A stretch of 64,000 nucleotides of DNA from Bacteroidales bacterium (GTDB lineage Bacteria > Bacteroidota > Bacteroidia > Bacteroidales > UBA932). The notes under the pieces are model-generated. The model saw only the letters and a list, made by a program, of their open reading frames with translations. It was not told the DNA's origin and did not search any database. This document shows, piece after piece, positions 52,566 through 63,064 of the stretch. Each line of letters opens with the position of its first letter. Position 1 is the first letter of the stretch. Location of the stretch: NCBI GenBank assembly GCA_022653675.1, contig JALCST010000006.1, positions 1-64,000 of the forward strand, given 5' to 3'. The translations under genes and the position numbers were made by a program.

Positions 52566-55046
52566 TCAGAAGGTATAGCCGCGCTTTTTCAGTTCCCTTA
52601 TCAGTTTGTCCAAATACTTGTCGTAGAATTTGTCGGTCCTTGTGGTTTCGGTACCGAAATGTACCAGAAGTATGTATCCGTTCAACCCATGTTCCCTTTC
52701 CATATTCATTACGTGTTCGTAAATTGAGCGGCTGGAACGGTATCCTTTCATGTCGGGAGTCGTATAGTCCGCATTCGTTCCGCTCCCAGGGGTATAGTTG
52801 ATAAGATGCAGGGAATATTGTTTCGCCCATGATGAAACCGTTTCGTTGTAATATTCGTAGGGAGGGACGAAAAGACGCATGCTGTCTCTGATTCCCGCCT
52901 TACGGATCAATCCGTAGCTTTTTACTATGTCGTTTGCGAATTCCTCCTTGGTGACGAGCATGGAATCTCTTTTTCCCCAAGGCATGTAGAGAAGATGGCC
53001 GTAGCTGTGGCTGCCTATGTAATGCCCCGCTTTCAGCAGCCTTTCTACGGTATCGGGGAATTTTTCATAGAATTCGCCGGTAAAGAAGAAATAGCCGCGG
53101 ATGCCTTCCTTTTTCAATGTCCCGAGTATGGCCTTCTCTCCGTCGCGTTTGTCTGCAGCGGTGAAAATCAGTGTAATGTGTTTCTTCGACGTGTCCGTTC
53201 TGACTATGCCTCCCTTTTCGATTACGTTTCTTCCCCGGCCGTCGAAAAATGGATTGCCGTCATGTGAGAAACGTCCCTTTTGCTCCTTCAACCCTTCGTT
53301 CTGGAATTCGGCCAAAGCTGGAAACAATGCCGCACTGCCGTCCAGAGTCGGTTCGTTGGTGGAATAGTCGTGCATGGAGTCATGGTAAACCATCCTGTCC
53401 GGTTGGTATTCAGCATAATCTTCACCTCCTTCCGTTCTTACGCCACGCAGGGAATGGAATATGGTGGAGTAGACCGGTCCGTCCACAAGTCCTCCGTCGG
53501 GCCTTCCGGCTCCGCAAAAGAGAAGGGAGGAGTGTGGTTGTGAAGGAAAGTCCCCGCTTTGCGGTAGTCCAACGATCATTGAGGTGCCCCACGGGTTGCA
53601 GCCGAAGAGCCAGTCCATGAAAGACGCTGCCTGTACCTTGTCGTCGCAGAGGACCATTTGGTCTAATGCCGCCGCCGAAAGGTTGTTCGAACACCAGATA
53701 TACGGGATTCCGTGGCGGAAAGCATCGTTTTCCGATTTTACGGCGATTTCGGAGAGGCCTTCCTTCATATATCCCTTGAATTCCCCGATGCCGAATGTAA
53801 CTCCGAGAACGGCATGTCCGAAGTTTATGAATGGAAACCACTGATAATGACGGGCCGTATCGGCACCCATCCACGGGGAAACGGGTTCCATACGTCCGTA
53901 TTCCTCGGCTTGCTTCATATATCCGGGCTTCCCTGTCATGCGGTACAGTTCTGCAGCAGCGAGTTCCATGTCGTCCGCCCAATCCGTCTCTTCATAGATG
54001 TAGGGTGAAAGGACCGATGCCGTCTGGCAGGCGCCTGGCATCTTCCTTCCCATTTCGTATGCCGCTATAGCCTTATGCCTCAGGGAATCGGCGAAATCAG
54101 GATAAAAGGGTTCCATAATCTTGGAGCCTAGAGCGAAATCGGAAGCGAATTTCCCTGCCGTGGATGCCACGCCTTCCGTATCGTTCATCCTTCCGTGCCT
54201 TCCCCTGCATTGCGGCTTTCCGGTCGCAGCGTATACGGGACGGCCGTTGCCGGCTCCCCAACCGTAGTCGGCTTCGTCGTCGTGAGGCAGTCTCATTCCG
54301 ATGTGATCGCGGTCGTCGGCCACCTGGTTGTACATCTCCCCGTCCCGCGGGTTCATCTTGACGAGCCAGTCGAGCCCCCATTTGATTTCGTCCACTATGT
54401 CCGGGATCCCGTTCGCTCCCGGCAGCCCGTTTGCATTCACATAGTCCCCGAAAATTCCTGGATTACGCAGGAAGGCCTGCATCATAAGATAAACGGCATG
54501 TGCGGACGTCGCGGAGTATCTGAGACAGTCGCCGGCATCGTGCCATCCGCCGGTTACGTCTATCCTGGTGCTGTCTCTTTTTTCGTCCCCGCTCCAGACT
54601 ATGTAGCCGTCCCTGGTATGGCAACTGTCGCGCAGGAACGGGTTGAACCCGCAGCGTTGCTGGCGCATGTATCTGAGGATGAAGTCTGCGGTGCCGTCGT
54701 AAACGCAAGGGTCTATCGGGAAAACTGGCGACGATGCACGGCCGGCCGCCAGACGGTATGCGCCACATTTGCGGAAGCCGCTGAAGTCCAGTCTGCAGAC
54801 CGCTTCCATTTTACCGTATCCGCTTTCCGGCCTGCCGGTTCGCGATACGAGTACCGTATCGCCCGACAATGCGTCTATCAAGGCGAATTCCTGCGGCATG
54901 TCCGGGTTTTCGCTTATGTATACCGCGGTCTTGATGCCGTCGGGCAGGTATCCGAGCTGGTTTATTCTGATTTCACTTACGTTTTGGGCACTGCTTATCG
55001 CTGCGGAAAGCAGTAGGAAAGCCATTATGAACGGAGTCTTTTGCAT
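52566..55046 (-). CDS. GH9 glycosidase fused to a polysaccharide-deacetylase-like domain
   Basis: An 826-residue secreted protein. Signal peptide (FIMAFLLLSAAISSAQ), then a cellulase Ig-like N-domain (about 25-110). The GH9 catalytic domain (about 115-585) has the nucleophile-water motif DAGD at 170-173 and the acid E565 in STNEPTLD. A C-terminal NodB-type domain (about 620-826) has the metal histidines HSYGH (680-684) and VPPYEYY. Motif 1, normally TFDDG, reads TAADK (629-633), so the usual base Asp is Ala631 while D632 may still bind metal. It likely acts on beta-glucan or xylan-type fibres; deacetylase activity is doubtful. Confidence 0.88.
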   Translation of the reverse strand: MQKTPFIMAFLLLSAAISSAQNVSEIRINQLGYLPDGIKTAVYISENPDMPQEFALIDALSGDTVLVSRTGRPESGYGKMEAVCRLDFSGFRKCGAYRLAAGRASSPVFPIDPCVYDGTADFILRYMRQQRCGFNPFLRDSCHTRDGYIVWSGDEKRDSTRIDVTGGWHDAGDCLRYSATSAHAVYLMMQAFLRNPGIFGDYVNANGLPGANGIPDIVDEIKWGLDWLVKMNPRDGEMYNQVADDRDHIGMRLPHDDEADYGWGAGNGRPVYAATGKPQCRGRHGRMNDTEGVASTAGKFASDFALGSKIMEPFYPDFADSLRHKAIAAYEMGRKMPGACQTASVLSPYIYEETDWADDMELAAAELYRMTGKPGYMKQAEEYGRMEPVSPWMGADTARHYQWFPFINFGHAVLGVTFGIGEFKGYMKEGLSEIAVKSENDAFRHGIPYIWCSNNLSAAALDQMVLCDDKVQAASFMDWLFGCNPWGTSMIVGLPQSGDFPSQPHSSLLFCGAGRPDGGLVDGPVYSTIFHSLRGVRTEGGEDYAEYQPDRMVYHDSMHDYSTNEPTLDGSAALFPALAEFQNEGLKEQKGRFSHDGNPFFDGRGRNVIEKGGIVRTDTSKKHITLIFTAADKRDGEKAILGTLKKEGIRGYFFFTGEFYEKFPDTVERLLKAGHYIGSHSYGHLLYMPWGKRDSMLVTKEEFANDIVKSYGLIRKAGIRDSMRLFVPPYEYYNETVSSWAKQYSLHLINYTPGSGTNADYTTPDMKGYRSSRSIYEHVMNMEREHGLNGYILLVHFGTETTRTDKFYDKYLDKLIRELKKRGYTF

Positions 55047-55103
55047 TGGAATGAATTTTGAGTCGGCTGGAAGAGGAATTTCAGCATGTAAAGATAAAAA
55101 AAG

Positions 55104-55111
55104 TAAATTTG
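55104..55111 (+). promoter_or_regulatory. parE -7 box
   Basis: TAAATTTG matches TAnnTTTG and lies 18 bp before ATG 55130. This decides the parE start, because an ATG at 55058 would lie upstream of transcription initiation. Confidence 0.6.
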
Positions 55112-55129
55112 TCGGAAAATATAACGAAT

Positions 55130-57010
55130 ATGCAGGACGGAACGGAGAAGAAGGCCGGAGAGGAAAATTACGGGGAGCAGAATGTCATAACCCTTTCGTG
55201 GAACGAACATATCCGGCAGAGGCCGGGCATGTACATAGGAAAGCTCGGCGATGGCACAAGCGAGGACGACGGAATTTATGTGCTGATAAAGGAGGTGATA
55301 GATAATTCCGTGGATGAATTCGGCGAAGGGTACGGGAAAAACATAATCATAAACATAGAAGACCGAACCGTTACGGTGCGCGACTATGGGAGGGGTATCC
55401 CGCTCGGGAAAGTAGTCGAATGTGCAAGCGTAATGAATACCGGAGGAAAATTCGACAACCGTGCCTTTCATAAGGCAGTAGGCCTGAACGGAGTTGGCAT
55501 CAAGGCCGTTAATGCGCTTTCCAGCGATTTTTACATACAGTCATTCAGGGAAGGTATCACGACCCGTGCTGAATTTTCGAAGGGGGAGCTGCTGAGCCAA
55601 AGATCGAACGAAAGCACCGGCGAAAAGAACGGCACGCTTATCCGTTTCGTGGCGGATGATTCCCTTTTTACCGATTACCAATACAATTTCGATTACATAG
55701 AAAGACGTCTCCGGGATTATTCCTATCTGAATCCCGGGCTTTCCCTCGTTTTGAACGGAAAGGAGTTTTCGTCCAAGGACGGACTCTTGGACTTGCTAAA
55801 CGACAAACTTGGGGACGACAATGCCCTTTACCCCCCGATTCACTTGAAGGGGGATGACATAGAAATAGCCCTGACCCACGGGAGGAATTACGGGGAGGAG
55901 ATCTATTCTTTCGTGAACGGACAGAACACCACCCAGGGAGGCACCCATCTTTCGGCTTTCAGGGAGGCAGTGGCGAAGGAGTTCAAGGACTTCTTCAAAA
56001 AGGATTTCGATCCGGCGGATTCGCGCGAGTCCATTGTAGCTGCCGTCAGTGTGAAGGTGGAGGATCCCATATTCGAATCCCAGACGAAGACCAAACTCGG
56101 AAGCAGGGAGATGTACAAAGACGGTCCTTCCGTGCGCAACTACGTCGTGGATTTCGTAACCCGGGAACTGGACAACTACCTTCACAAGAATCTCGACGTA
56201 GCGGACATCATATTGAAAAAGATCCAGGAGTCCGAAAACATACGCAAGTCCAATGTCGCGACAAGCAAGGCCATACGAGAAAGGGCTAAACGGACTTCCC
56301 TACATAACAAGAAGCTGCGCGATTGTAACATTCACTATAATGACAAAAATCCCCTTGCCGAGGAGACTACCATATTCCTGACGGAGGGAGATTCTGCTTC
56401 CGGCTCGATTACCACGAGCCGCGACGCCGATACGCAGGCGGTATTCAGCCTGCGTGGAAAACCTGCCAATTGTTTCAAGGCGTCTAAAAAGAAGATAGTG
56501 TACGAAAACGAGGAGTTCAACCTGCTGATAGCCGCCCTCAACATAGGTGAAGACCTCGACAATCTGCGGTACAACAAGGTCGTCATTGCGACCGATGCAG
56601 ATGTGGACGGAATGCATATCCGTCTGCTTTTGCTGACTTTTTTCCTGAAATTCTTCCCTGAACTGGTTAGGAAGGGGCATGTCTACATACTTCAGACCCC
56701 TCTCTTCAGGGTGCAGAGCAAAAAGGACAACGTTTACTGCTATAACAGCGCCGAAAAGGATGTGGCCGTGAAAAAGATAGGTGCTGATGCCGAGATAACG
56801 AGATTCAAGGGGCTCGGCGAAATCTCCCCTTCCGAATTCAGGGGTTTTATCGGAAAGGACATGCATCTGGATCTCGTAAAACTCTATCCGGATGATTCCG
56901 TAAACGAACTCATGGAGTTCTATATGGGAGACAATACTCCCGACAGGCAAAATTTCATTAGGACCTACCTCCGTACCGAAGTTGAGAATACGGAAGAGGA
57001 AAACATATGA
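55130..57010 (+). CDS. parE: DNA topoisomerase IV subunit B
   Basis: A 626-residue type IIA topoisomerase ATPase subunit. The GHKL ATPase motifs are [19 protein letters not shown] and [13 protein letters not shown]. The transducer and Toprim domain follow ([22 protein letters not shown]), ending FRTYL-type C-terminus ([12 protein letters not shown]). Length and the [14 protein letters not shown] segment fit Bacteroidota ParE rather than GyrB. The partner parC is not adjacent; an acyltransferase gene overlaps by 4 bp. Confidence 0.9.
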   Translation: MQDGTEKKAGEENYGEQNVITLSWNEHIRQRPGMYIGKLGDGTSEDDGIYVLIKEVIDNSVDEFGEGYGKNIIINIEDRTVTVRDYGRGIPLGKVVECASVMNTGGKFDNRAFHKAVGLNGVGIKAVNALSSDFYIQSFREGITTRAEFSKGELLSQRSNESTGEKNGTLIRFVADDSLFTDYQYNFDYIERRLRDYSYLNPGLSLVLNGKEFSSKDGLLDLLNDKLGDDNALYPPIHLKGDDIEIALTHGRNYGEEIYSFVNGQNTTQGGTHLSAFREAVAKEFKDFFKKDFDPADSRESIVAAVSVKVEDPIFESQTKTKLGSREMYKDGPSVRNYVVDFVTRELDNYLHKNLDVADIILKKIQESENIRKSNVATSKAIRERAKRTSLHNKKLRDCNIHYNDKNPLAEETTIFLTEGDSASGSITTSRDADTQAVFSLRGKPANCFKASKKKIVYENEEFNLLIAALNIGEDLDNLRYNKVVIATDADVDGMHIRLLLLTFFLKFFPELVRKGHVYILQTPLFRVQSKKDNVYCYNSAEKDVAVKKIGADAEITRFKGLGEISPSEFRGFIGKDMHLDLVKLYPDDSVNELMEFYMGDNTPDRQNFIRTYLRTEVENTEEENI

Positions 57011-57600
57011 TAAATCACAGATTCAGTAAATTCCTTATAAGGTTGCTTGGGTGGAAGGGCGTAGGAGGCCTCCCGGCGGATAAGAAATGCATTATCCTGG
57101 GCATTCCGCATACTTCCATTTGGGATTTCGTGATAGCCTTCTATTATTACAGGACGATAGGGGGGGATATACACGTTATGATAAAGAAGGAACTTTTCAA
57201 GGGACGGCTGGGAAGGTGGCTCCTGGTGCGTGGCTCTATCCCTATTGACAGGAAAAACAGCATGGCTACGATCCGCAACGTGATAAAGGCTTTCTCGACC
57301 CACGACACACTTTATCTCGGGATAGCTCCGGAAGGGACGAGGAAACCCGTCAAACGATGGAAGACGGGGTTCTACACCATAGCCAAAGCCGCAAAAGTAC
57401 CGGTCTACCTCGGTTGGTTCGATTGGAAGACGAAAACCATCAGTGCAGGGGAACGTTTCGAGCTCTCCGATGATTCCCAACTCGATCTCAGGCGCATCCA
57501 GCTCTATTACCGCAAGAAAAATCCTACACCGCGGCATCCGAAGAACTTCGTCTTCCTGGACGAAGTGGAGGAGGCATACCGGGAAGGAAGGGAGTTCTGA
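57007..57600 (+). CDS. Lysophospholipid acyltransferase family protein
   Basis: A 197-residue membrane-associated acyltransferase of the PlsC superfamily. Motif I is HTSIWD (Hx4D), motif III is APEGTR, and PVYLGWFDW is the C-terminal block. It could act as a 1-acylglycerol-3-phosphate acyltransferase or on other lipid acceptors. Translationally coupled to parE (ATGA overlap). Confidence 0.85.
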   Translation: MINHRFSKFLIRLLGWKGVGGLPADKKCIILGIPHTSIWDFVIAFYYYRTIGGDIHVMIKKELFKGRLGRWLLVRGSIPIDRKNSMATIRNVIKAFSTHDTLYLGIAPEGTRKPVKRWKTGFYTIAKAAKVPVYLGWFDWKTKTISAGERFELSDDSQLDLRRIQLYYRKKNPTPRHPKNFVFLDEVEEAYREGREF

Positions 57601-57617
57601 TCCGGCGCTTCTGCGAT

Positions 57618-59702
57618 TTACTTTCCGGCGTTCGCGCGCTTCGCGTTCAACAACTCAATCATCTTTATTGCGGAGAGGGATATGCGTGTTCCCGGTCCGA
57701 AGATGGCCGCTGCTCCGTCGCGGTAAAGTTCGTCATAATCCTGAGGAGGGATAACTCCCCCTACGACTACCATGATGTCCGGGCGTCCCTCTTTTTTGAG
57801 CGCGGCCAGCAATTGGGGAATCAGCGTCTTGTGCCCCGCTGCCAGTGAGGAGACGCCTACTATGTGAACGTCGTTCTCGACAGCCTGTCTGGCCGCTTCT
57901 TCCGGGGTCTGGAAAAGAGGTCCCATGTCGACGTCGAATCCGCAGTCGGCGTAGCCTGTGGCTACCACCTTTGCCCCGCGGTCGTGGCCGTCCTGCCCGA
58001 GTTTCGCAATCATTATGCGCGGCTGGCGTCCTTCGCGCCGTGCGAAATCCTCCACCATGGCGCATGCCTTCCCGAACTCGGCGTCATTTTTAACTTCGGA
58101 CGAATATACTCCTGTGTTCATGCGAATTACTGCTTTATAACGGCCTGCGACCTTTTCGCAGGCATCTGATATTTCTCCAAGTGTCGCGCGTACCCTTGCG
58201 GCTTCGACGGCCAGTTCCAGCAAATTGCCCTTGCCGGTCCTTGCACATTCGGTTATTGCGGTTAGAGACGCGTCCACGGCTGAACCGTCGCGTCTTGCGC
58301 GGAGATCCTTCAGGCGTCTTACCTGGGATTCGCGGACTGCGGTGTTGTCTACGTTCAGAATGTCTATCGGAGCCTCTTTTTCAAGGCGGTACTTGTTGAT
58401 GCCCACTATTGCATCCTCCCCGGAGTCTATCCGCGCCTGTTTTCTTGCCGCGGCCTCTTCGATTCTCAATTTGGGGATTCCGGTCTCAATGGCCTTGGCC
58501 ATCCCTCCTAGTTTCTCGATCTCGGTTATGTGTTCCCATGCCTTGTGTGCCAAATCGTTGGTAAGGCTTTCTACATAATATGAACCTGCCCACGGGTCAA
58601 TCGAACGGCATATGCCGGTCTCCTGCTGTATGTAAATCTGGGTGTTGCGCGCTATCCTTGCGGAAAAGTCGGTGGGCAGCGCTATGGCCTCGTCCAGCGC
58701 GTTGGTATGCATGGACTGTGTCCCTCCCAAAGCCGCTCCCATGGCTTCTATACATGTGCGTGCGACATTGTTGAAAGGGTCCTGTTCTGTAAGCGACCAA
58801 CCCGATGTCTGGCAATGTGTCCTAAGAGAGCGAGACTTCGGGTTCTTAGGATTGAATCCATCGACTATCTTGGCCCACAACATCCTTGCGGCCCTCATCT
58901 TGGCGATCTCCATGAAATGGTTCATCCCTATGCCCCAGAAAAACGAAAGGCGGGGGGCGAATGCGTCGATATCTATCCCGGCCTTAATCCCGGTACGTAT
59001 GTATTCCAGACCGTCCGCAAGGGTGTATGCCATTTCGATGTCGTCGCTCGCCCCCGCTTCCTGCATGTGGTAGCCGGAGATCGATATGGAATTGAACTTC
59101 GGCATGTTCCGCGACGTGTAGGCGAATATGTCGCCGATTATGCGCATCGAAAATTCGGGCGGATAGATATATGTGTTGCGAACCATGAATTCCTTGAGAA
59201 TGTCGTTTTGGATGGTGCCCTGCATATCTGACAGTGCCACGCCCTGTTCCTGCGCCGTCACTATGTAAAAAGCCAGTATGGGCAGTACGGCGCCGTTCAT
59301 AGTCATCGAAACGGACATCTTTCCGAGCGGGATCTGGTCGAATAGGACCTTCATGTCCTCCACGCTGCATATGCTGACTCCAGCTTTGCCGACATCGCCG
59401 ACGACGCGCGGATGGTCGGCGTCATAGCCGCGGTGGGTGGGGAGATCGAATGCGACTGAAAGTCCTTTCTGGCCCGCCGCCAGGTTCCTGCGATAAAAGG
59501 CGTTGGATTCCTCCGCAGTCGAGAAACCGGCATATTGCCTTATGGTCCAAGGTCTCATGACATACATGGTGGAATATGGTCCCCTAAGGAACGGCTTGAT
59601 TCCGGCCGCGTAATCGAGGTGCTCCATGTTTTCCAGGTCTTCCGCAGTATAAAGATGCTTTACCCCTATTTTTTCAGGTGTGTTCCAAATATCGTTATTC
59701 AT
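57618..59702 (-). CDS. mutB: Methylmalonyl-CoA mutase, large (B12-binding) subunit
   Basis: A 694-residue adenosylcobalamin enzyme. The catalytic TIM barrel contains [18 protein letters not shown] and [14 protein letters not shown]. The C-terminal B12-binding domain carries [10 protein letters not shown], with the cobalt-coordinating histidine. It interconverts succinyl-CoA and methylmalonyl-CoA on the route to propionate. It starts 19 bp after mutA and is co-transcribed with it. Confidence 0.96.
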   Translation of the reverse strand: MNNDIWNTPEKIGVKHLYTAEDLENMEHLDYAAGIKPFLRGPYSTMYVMRPWTIRQYAGFSTAEESNAFYRRNLAAGQKGLSVAFDLPTHRGYDADHPRVVGDVGKAGVSICSVEDMKVLFDQIPLGKMSVSMTMNGAVLPILAFYIVTAQEQGVALSDMQGTIQNDILKEFMVRNTYIYPPEFSMRIIGDIFAYTSRNMPKFNSISISGYHMQEAGASDDIEMAYTLADGLEYIRTGIKAGIDIDAFAPRLSFFWGIGMNHFMEIAKMRAARMLWAKIVDGFNPKNPKSRSLRTHCQTSGWSLTEQDPFNNVARTCIEAMGAALGGTQSMHTNALDEAIALPTDFSARIARNTQIYIQQETGICRSIDPWAGSYYVESLTNDLAHKAWEHITEIEKLGGMAKAIETGIPKLRIEEAAARKQARIDSGEDAIVGINKYRLEKEAPIDILNVDNTAVRESQVRRLKDLRARRDGSAVDASLTAITECARTGKGNLLELAVEAARVRATLGEISDACEKVAGRYKAVIRMNTGVYSSEVKNDAEFGKACAMVEDFARREGRQPRIMIAKLGQDGHDRGAKVVATGYADCGFDVDMGPLFQTPEEAARQAVENDVHIVGVSSLAAGHKTLIPQLLAALKKEGRPDIMVVVGGVIPPQDYDELYRDGAAAIFGPGTRISLSAIKMIELLNAKRANAGK

Positions 59703-59721
59703 ATTCTTCTATGTCAGATTT

Positions 59722-61557
59722 TTATTTTACGACGCCGAGCTCTTCCTGGTATCCGTGAAGGGTTTCGAGGATGTTGCTACGTATGCTTATGAAGTGGCTT
59801 ATGCCGGCTGCCTCGAGTTCGGGGCGGCAGGCAGGATCGCCGGCGACCGTCAGGACGGCTTTGCCTCCGAGCAACTTGGCGATTTCAGGTACTTCTTCCG
59901 AGTATTCTTCGTCCGAAGAGCAGGCGACGACGATGTCGGCTTTTGACTCCAGTGCGGCTGCTGCTCCTGTTTCTATCGAATCGAAACGGTTGTTGTCCAT
60001 TATCTTGAATCCGGCCGTTGCGAAGAAATTACCGGAAAATTGTGCTCTTGCCCGGCACATGGCGAGGTTGCCGAAAGTCAGCATGAAGACGGCGGGCCTC
60101 CTGCCGGACTTTTCGGTGGCGAGACGTAGCCGCTCGAACGGCTCGGCACCCCGGTAGAACCTAAGCGGCCGGGTCGGCTGATCTTTCCGAACGGCCGGTG
60201 CGTTTTTCAATTCGGTCTCTTCGAAGTTCGGGAAAGCGTTGGTTCCCACGAACACTTCGCGTCCCTTTGCGATTGCCGCGTCCCTTTTCGCCGTTACCTC
60301 TTCGATTTCCCTGCGGATCGTGCCGTCCTCGAATCCGGAGCGGAAATCGGCACCGCCGCCGCACGTCGCATTGAACAGCTTTTCCACCGCATCTTTTATG
60401 GAGGAGGTCAACTCCTCGACATAGTAGGAGCCGCCGGCTGGATCGGCCACGAAGTCGAAATGGGATTCTTCCTTAAGTATTATCTGTACGTTGCGGGCTA
60501 TCCTGTTCGAGAATGCATCCGGTTTCCTGTATGCCGAATCGAAAGGGATGACTGTCAGGGAGTGGACTCCGCCGATGGCAGCGCTCATGGCTTCGGTGGT
60601 ATTGCGCAACATGTTGACGTAGGAATCGTACAGGGTCTGGTTCCACCTGCTCGTAACGGCGTCGGCGACCATCTTGCGGCCGTCGCCGACTGCGCCGGCC
60701 TTATCCGAAATTTCGGCCCAGAGCACCCTTGCTGCGCGAAATTTTGCTATTTCCATGAAATAGTTCGAACCTACCGAGAATTTGAACCGTATCTTCGATG
60801 CGACGAGGCCGGCCGTCATTCCCGGTTTCCCTTTCAATGCGTCAATATAATATGAAGCGCATGCGAGTGCAAATGCGGTTTCCTGTACTATGGATGCCCC
60901 GGCATCGTTGAAATCGTAGCCGTTAGCGCATATCGCGTCGATTCCGGGATATCCTTCGAGGCCTTTCAAGATCTCCGCCAGCCTGTCGAAAGCTTCGTCT
61001 TTTATAGTTCCTGCGGTTACGAGATCGTGGAGGGGGGAGAAATCGAACGAAACCTCCAAGTCGCTCGCCGGTATTTCCGCTTCATTTGCAAACGACAGGA
61101 ATGCTTCCACCGCCGAAGCGTTTTCAGGAGAACAGCCTGTGAAATTTATTTCCGTGCTCTTCAAGTCAATGCCTCCGAGAAGTTCCTTCATATCCCCGAT
61201 GGTCATCTTCCTCTCCCGTCCTATGTCGAACCCTATCGCTTCTGCCCCTTTCGAAAGGGCGTCGACAGCCGACCGGTTGGCTTCGCCGAGGTCTCCCGTC
61301 GCATCGAAATCCTGGCGTATCAGCCAGCCGTTGCTTTCCCCGGTACCTCTCATGTAAGGGAATTCTCCGGGAGCGCGGTCCAATCCGCTCAGTTTGTCCG
61401 TATCTTCTTTCCTGTAAAAGGGCCTGACCGAAAAACCTTCCTGTGTCCTCCACATCAGTTTCCTATCGTAATCAGCTCCTTTCAGGTCCTTGACGATGAC
61501 GCTCTCCCATTCCTGAGTCGAAACGGGAGGGAATTCTGTAAAGAGTTTTTGTTCCAT
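59722..61557 (-). CDS. mutA: Methylmalonyl-CoA mutase, small subunit
   Basis: A 611-residue homologue of the large subunit with a degenerate active site and B12 domain, the non-catalytic partner in the heterodimer. Blocks such as FSVRPFYRKEDTDKLSG, GSNYFMEIAKFRAARVLWAE and VADPAGGSYYVEELT are typical. It is the first gene of the mutAB operon. Confidence 0.94.
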   Translation of the reverse strand: MEQKLFTEFPPVSTQEWESVIVKDLKGADYDRKLMWRTQEGFSVRPFYRKEDTDKLSGLDRAPGEFPYMRGTGESNGWLIRQDFDATGDLGEANRSAVDALSKGAEAIGFDIGRERKMTIGDMKELLGGIDLKSTEINFTGCSPENASAVEAFLSFANEAEIPASDLEVSFDFSPLHDLVTAGTIKDEAFDRLAEILKGLEGYPGIDAICANGYDFNDAGASIVQETAFALACASYYIDALKGKPGMTAGLVASKIRFKFSVGSNYFMEIAKFRAARVLWAEISDKAGAVGDGRKMVADAVTSRWNQTLYDSYVNMLRNTTEAMSAAIGGVHSLTVIPFDSAYRKPDAFSNRIARNVQIILKEESHFDFVADPAGGSYYVEELTSSIKDAVEKLFNATCGGGADFRSGFEDGTIRREIEEVTAKRDAAIAKGREVFVGTNAFPNFEETELKNAPAVRKDQPTRPLRFYRGAEPFERLRLATEKSGRRPAVFMLTFGNLAMCRARAQFSGNFFATAGFKIMDNNRFDSIETGAAAALESKADIVVACSSDEEYSEEVPEIAKLLGGKAVLTVAGDPACRPELEAAGISHFISIRSNILETLHGYQEELGVVK

Positions 61558-61577
61558 AAATGTTACTTGATTGTATA

Positions 61578-61585
61578 CAAAGTTA
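61578..61585 (-). promoter_or_regulatory. -7 box of mutAB
   Basis: The minus strand reads TAACTTTG, matching TAnnTTTG, 21 bp upstream of the mutA start codon. Confidence 0.55.
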
Positions 61586-61624
61586 CACTTTATAACGAGA
61601 AAACGAATTGTCTTCCATTTTTGT

Positions 61625-61632
61625 TAAATTTG
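61625..61632 (+). promoter_or_regulatory. -7 box of the esterase-like gene
   Basis: TAAATTTG matches TAnnTTTG, 22 bp before the start codon at 61655. Confidence 0.55.
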
Positions 61633-61654
61633 CATAGACAAATTCGTACATATT

Positions 61655-62668
61655 ATGAAACGCGTTTTCTCATTACTTGTAACAATGCTTGTGACTGCAG
61701 CATTGGCTTGTGCGCAACCCGTAAGGATCCGGATCGATACCGTAAGGCATTATTCCCCGGATTCCACCGTAGCGATGATAACTTACGATACGGTCCGCAT
61801 GGCGACCTATGATTACTGCATACCTTACTGCAAACGCGATACGGGAGATCTGGTCATGTATATGTACATGCCGGCCGACGACAAACCAGTCCACCCGTGC
61901 GTGGTATACGTTTTCGGCGGCGGTTTCGCCTCTTCCTCGCTGCTTAGGCCCGATATAGTCGGGTATTGCAGAAGGTTGGCCGACCATGGAATAGTGGTTG
62001 CAGCAATAGACTACAGGCTATACCTCAGGGGATATAAGATGAAGGGTGGCCTTCTTAGCATGATAAAACCGGCTTACGCTGCCGTCGAATATGCCGCGGA
62101 CGATTGTTTCGATGCCGTAAGATATTTGATAGACAATGCTTCGAGTTGCAGGATAGATCCGAAGCAGATTATACTGGAGGGCAGCAGCGCCGGTGCCATC
62201 ACGGCCCTTCAGTGCAATTACGAGCTTTGCAACGGCCTCGGAAATTCTTCCGTCCTTCCGGAAGGATTCAGGTTCGCGGGAGTAATTTCGTACTCCGGTG
62301 GCATTTATTCTAAGAAAGGTTCGCCGAAATATGCGGATATGGCTCCGGCACCGACTATGTTTTATCATGGCACCAAGGACGGATTGGTTTTCTACAACAA
62401 GTTCCAGTTCTTCAATCTAGGGCTTTTCGGTTCGAGCCACCTCGTCAAGGAATATGACAAAAAAGGTTATCCCTATTTCATGACAAGGGTAAAGGATCAC
62501 ACTCACGATGTCGCAGATTATATGAACCGCACCTATGACGACTGTATCTGGTTCATAGACAGCATGGCTGTGGGGAAAAAGAACCTTCAGGTAGACCGGA
62601 TATACAACGATATGGATGATAAGCCCGATACCAGTTATTCCTCCAACGCCGCCGAACTCTACCATTGA
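61655..62668 (+). CDS. Secreted alpha/beta-hydrolase (esterase/lipase-like)
   Basis: A 337-residue protein with signal peptide VFSLLVTMLVTAALACAQ. The alpha/beta-hydrolase oxyanion segment is VVYVFGGGFASSS (HGGGF-type with His replaced by Phe-Gly). The nucleophile elbow is LEGSSAGAI (GxSxG: GSSAG) and the late His region is KDHTHDVADY. It likely cleaves ester bonds on glycans or peptides in the periplasm. Substrate unknown. Confidence 0.82.
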   Translation: MKRVFSLLVTMLVTAALACAQPVRIRIDTVRHYSPDSTVAMITYDTVRMATYDYCIPYCKRDTGDLVMYMYMPADDKPVHPCVVYVFGGGFASSSLLRPDIVGYCRRLADHGIVVAAIDYRLYLRGYKMKGGLLSMIKPAYAAVEYAADDCFDAVRYLIDNASSCRIDPKQIILEGSSAGAITALQCNYELCNGLGNSSVLPEGFRFAGVISYSGGIYSKKGSPKYADMAPAPTMFYHGTKDGLVFYNKFQFFNLGLFGSSHLVKEYDKKGYPYFMTRVKDHTHDVADYMNRTYDDCIWFIDSMAVGKKNLQVDRIYNDMDDKPDTSYSSNAAELYH

Positions 62669-62723
62669 TAAACGTGAATACGGAAACTCAAGAATAATTG
62701 AAAACTGTTTTAATAGCTCAAAA

Positions 62724-62757
62724 TAAAAAAGAGGGCCCATTTCACAATGGAACCCTC
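62724..62757 (-). terminator. rpsU terminator
   Basis: GAGGG/CCCTC plus CCATT/AATGG form an interrupted stem (62731-62757) with a TCAC loop. On the minus strand it is followed by TTTTTTATTTT. It lies about 50 bp after the rpsU stop and can also end the convergent esterase transcript. Confidence 0.7.
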
Positions 62758-62804
62758 AACAGCTATGAAAACGGTTTTTTATTTGTAATTTTTTTACAAA
62801 ATCC

Positions 62805-62996
62805 TTATTCGTCGCGGAGTTGCATCTGCTGTACGTATATGGCTTTCTTGATGGCCATGCGTCTCCTCACCGAAGGCTTTTCGAAAGTCTTCCTGTCTCT
62901 CAGCTCCCTCGTGGTACCTGTTTTGTCGAATTTACGCTTGAATTTCTTCAAAGCCCTTTCGATGTTTTCACCTTCCTTAACTGGTACTATTATCAT
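62805..62996 (-). CDS. rpsU: Small-subunit ribosomal protein bS21
   Basis: A 63-residue basic protein beginning MIIVPVKEGENIERALKKF and ending in an Arg/Lys-rich helix (KPSVRRRMAIKKAIYVQQM), the full bS21. ATG 62996 is set by a perfect Shine-Dalgarno 8 bp upstream. In Bacteroidota bS21 helps hide the anti-Shine-Dalgarno of 16S rRNA, and rpsU is known to keep a strong Shine-Dalgarno for autoregulation. Confidence 0.96.
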   Translation of the reverse strand: MIIVPVKEGENIERALKKFKRKFDKTGTTRELRDRKTFEKPSVRRRMAIKKAIYVQQMQLRDE

Positions 62997-63004
62997 TGTA
63001 GATT

Positions 63005-63013
63005 CACCTCCTT
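63005..63013 (-). promoter_or_regulatory. Perfect Shine-Dalgarno of rpsU
   Basis: The minus strand reads AAGGAGGTG, eight bases before the rpsU ATG. It is the only extended match to the anti-Shine-Dalgarno that I noticed at a gene start in this window, and it excludes the longer in-frame start. Confidence 0.85.
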
Positions 63014-63028
63014 TTCTTAAAAGCGGTG

Positions 63029-63036
63029 CAAATTTA
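63029..63036 (-). promoter_or_regulatory. rpsU -7 box
   Basis: The minus strand reads TAAATTTG, matching TAnnTTTG, 33 bp upstream of the rpsU start and 16 bp upstream of its Shine-Dalgarno. Confidence 0.55.
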
Positions 63037-63064
63037 TGGAAATTTTCCAATAAACAATACTTTT

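Noticed and set aside
55130-57010. Annotation as gyrB instead of parE
   Set aside because: Length and segment similarity fit Bacteroidota ParE; the absence of parC next door is not evidence for GyrB, so parE is kept with slightly reduced confidence.
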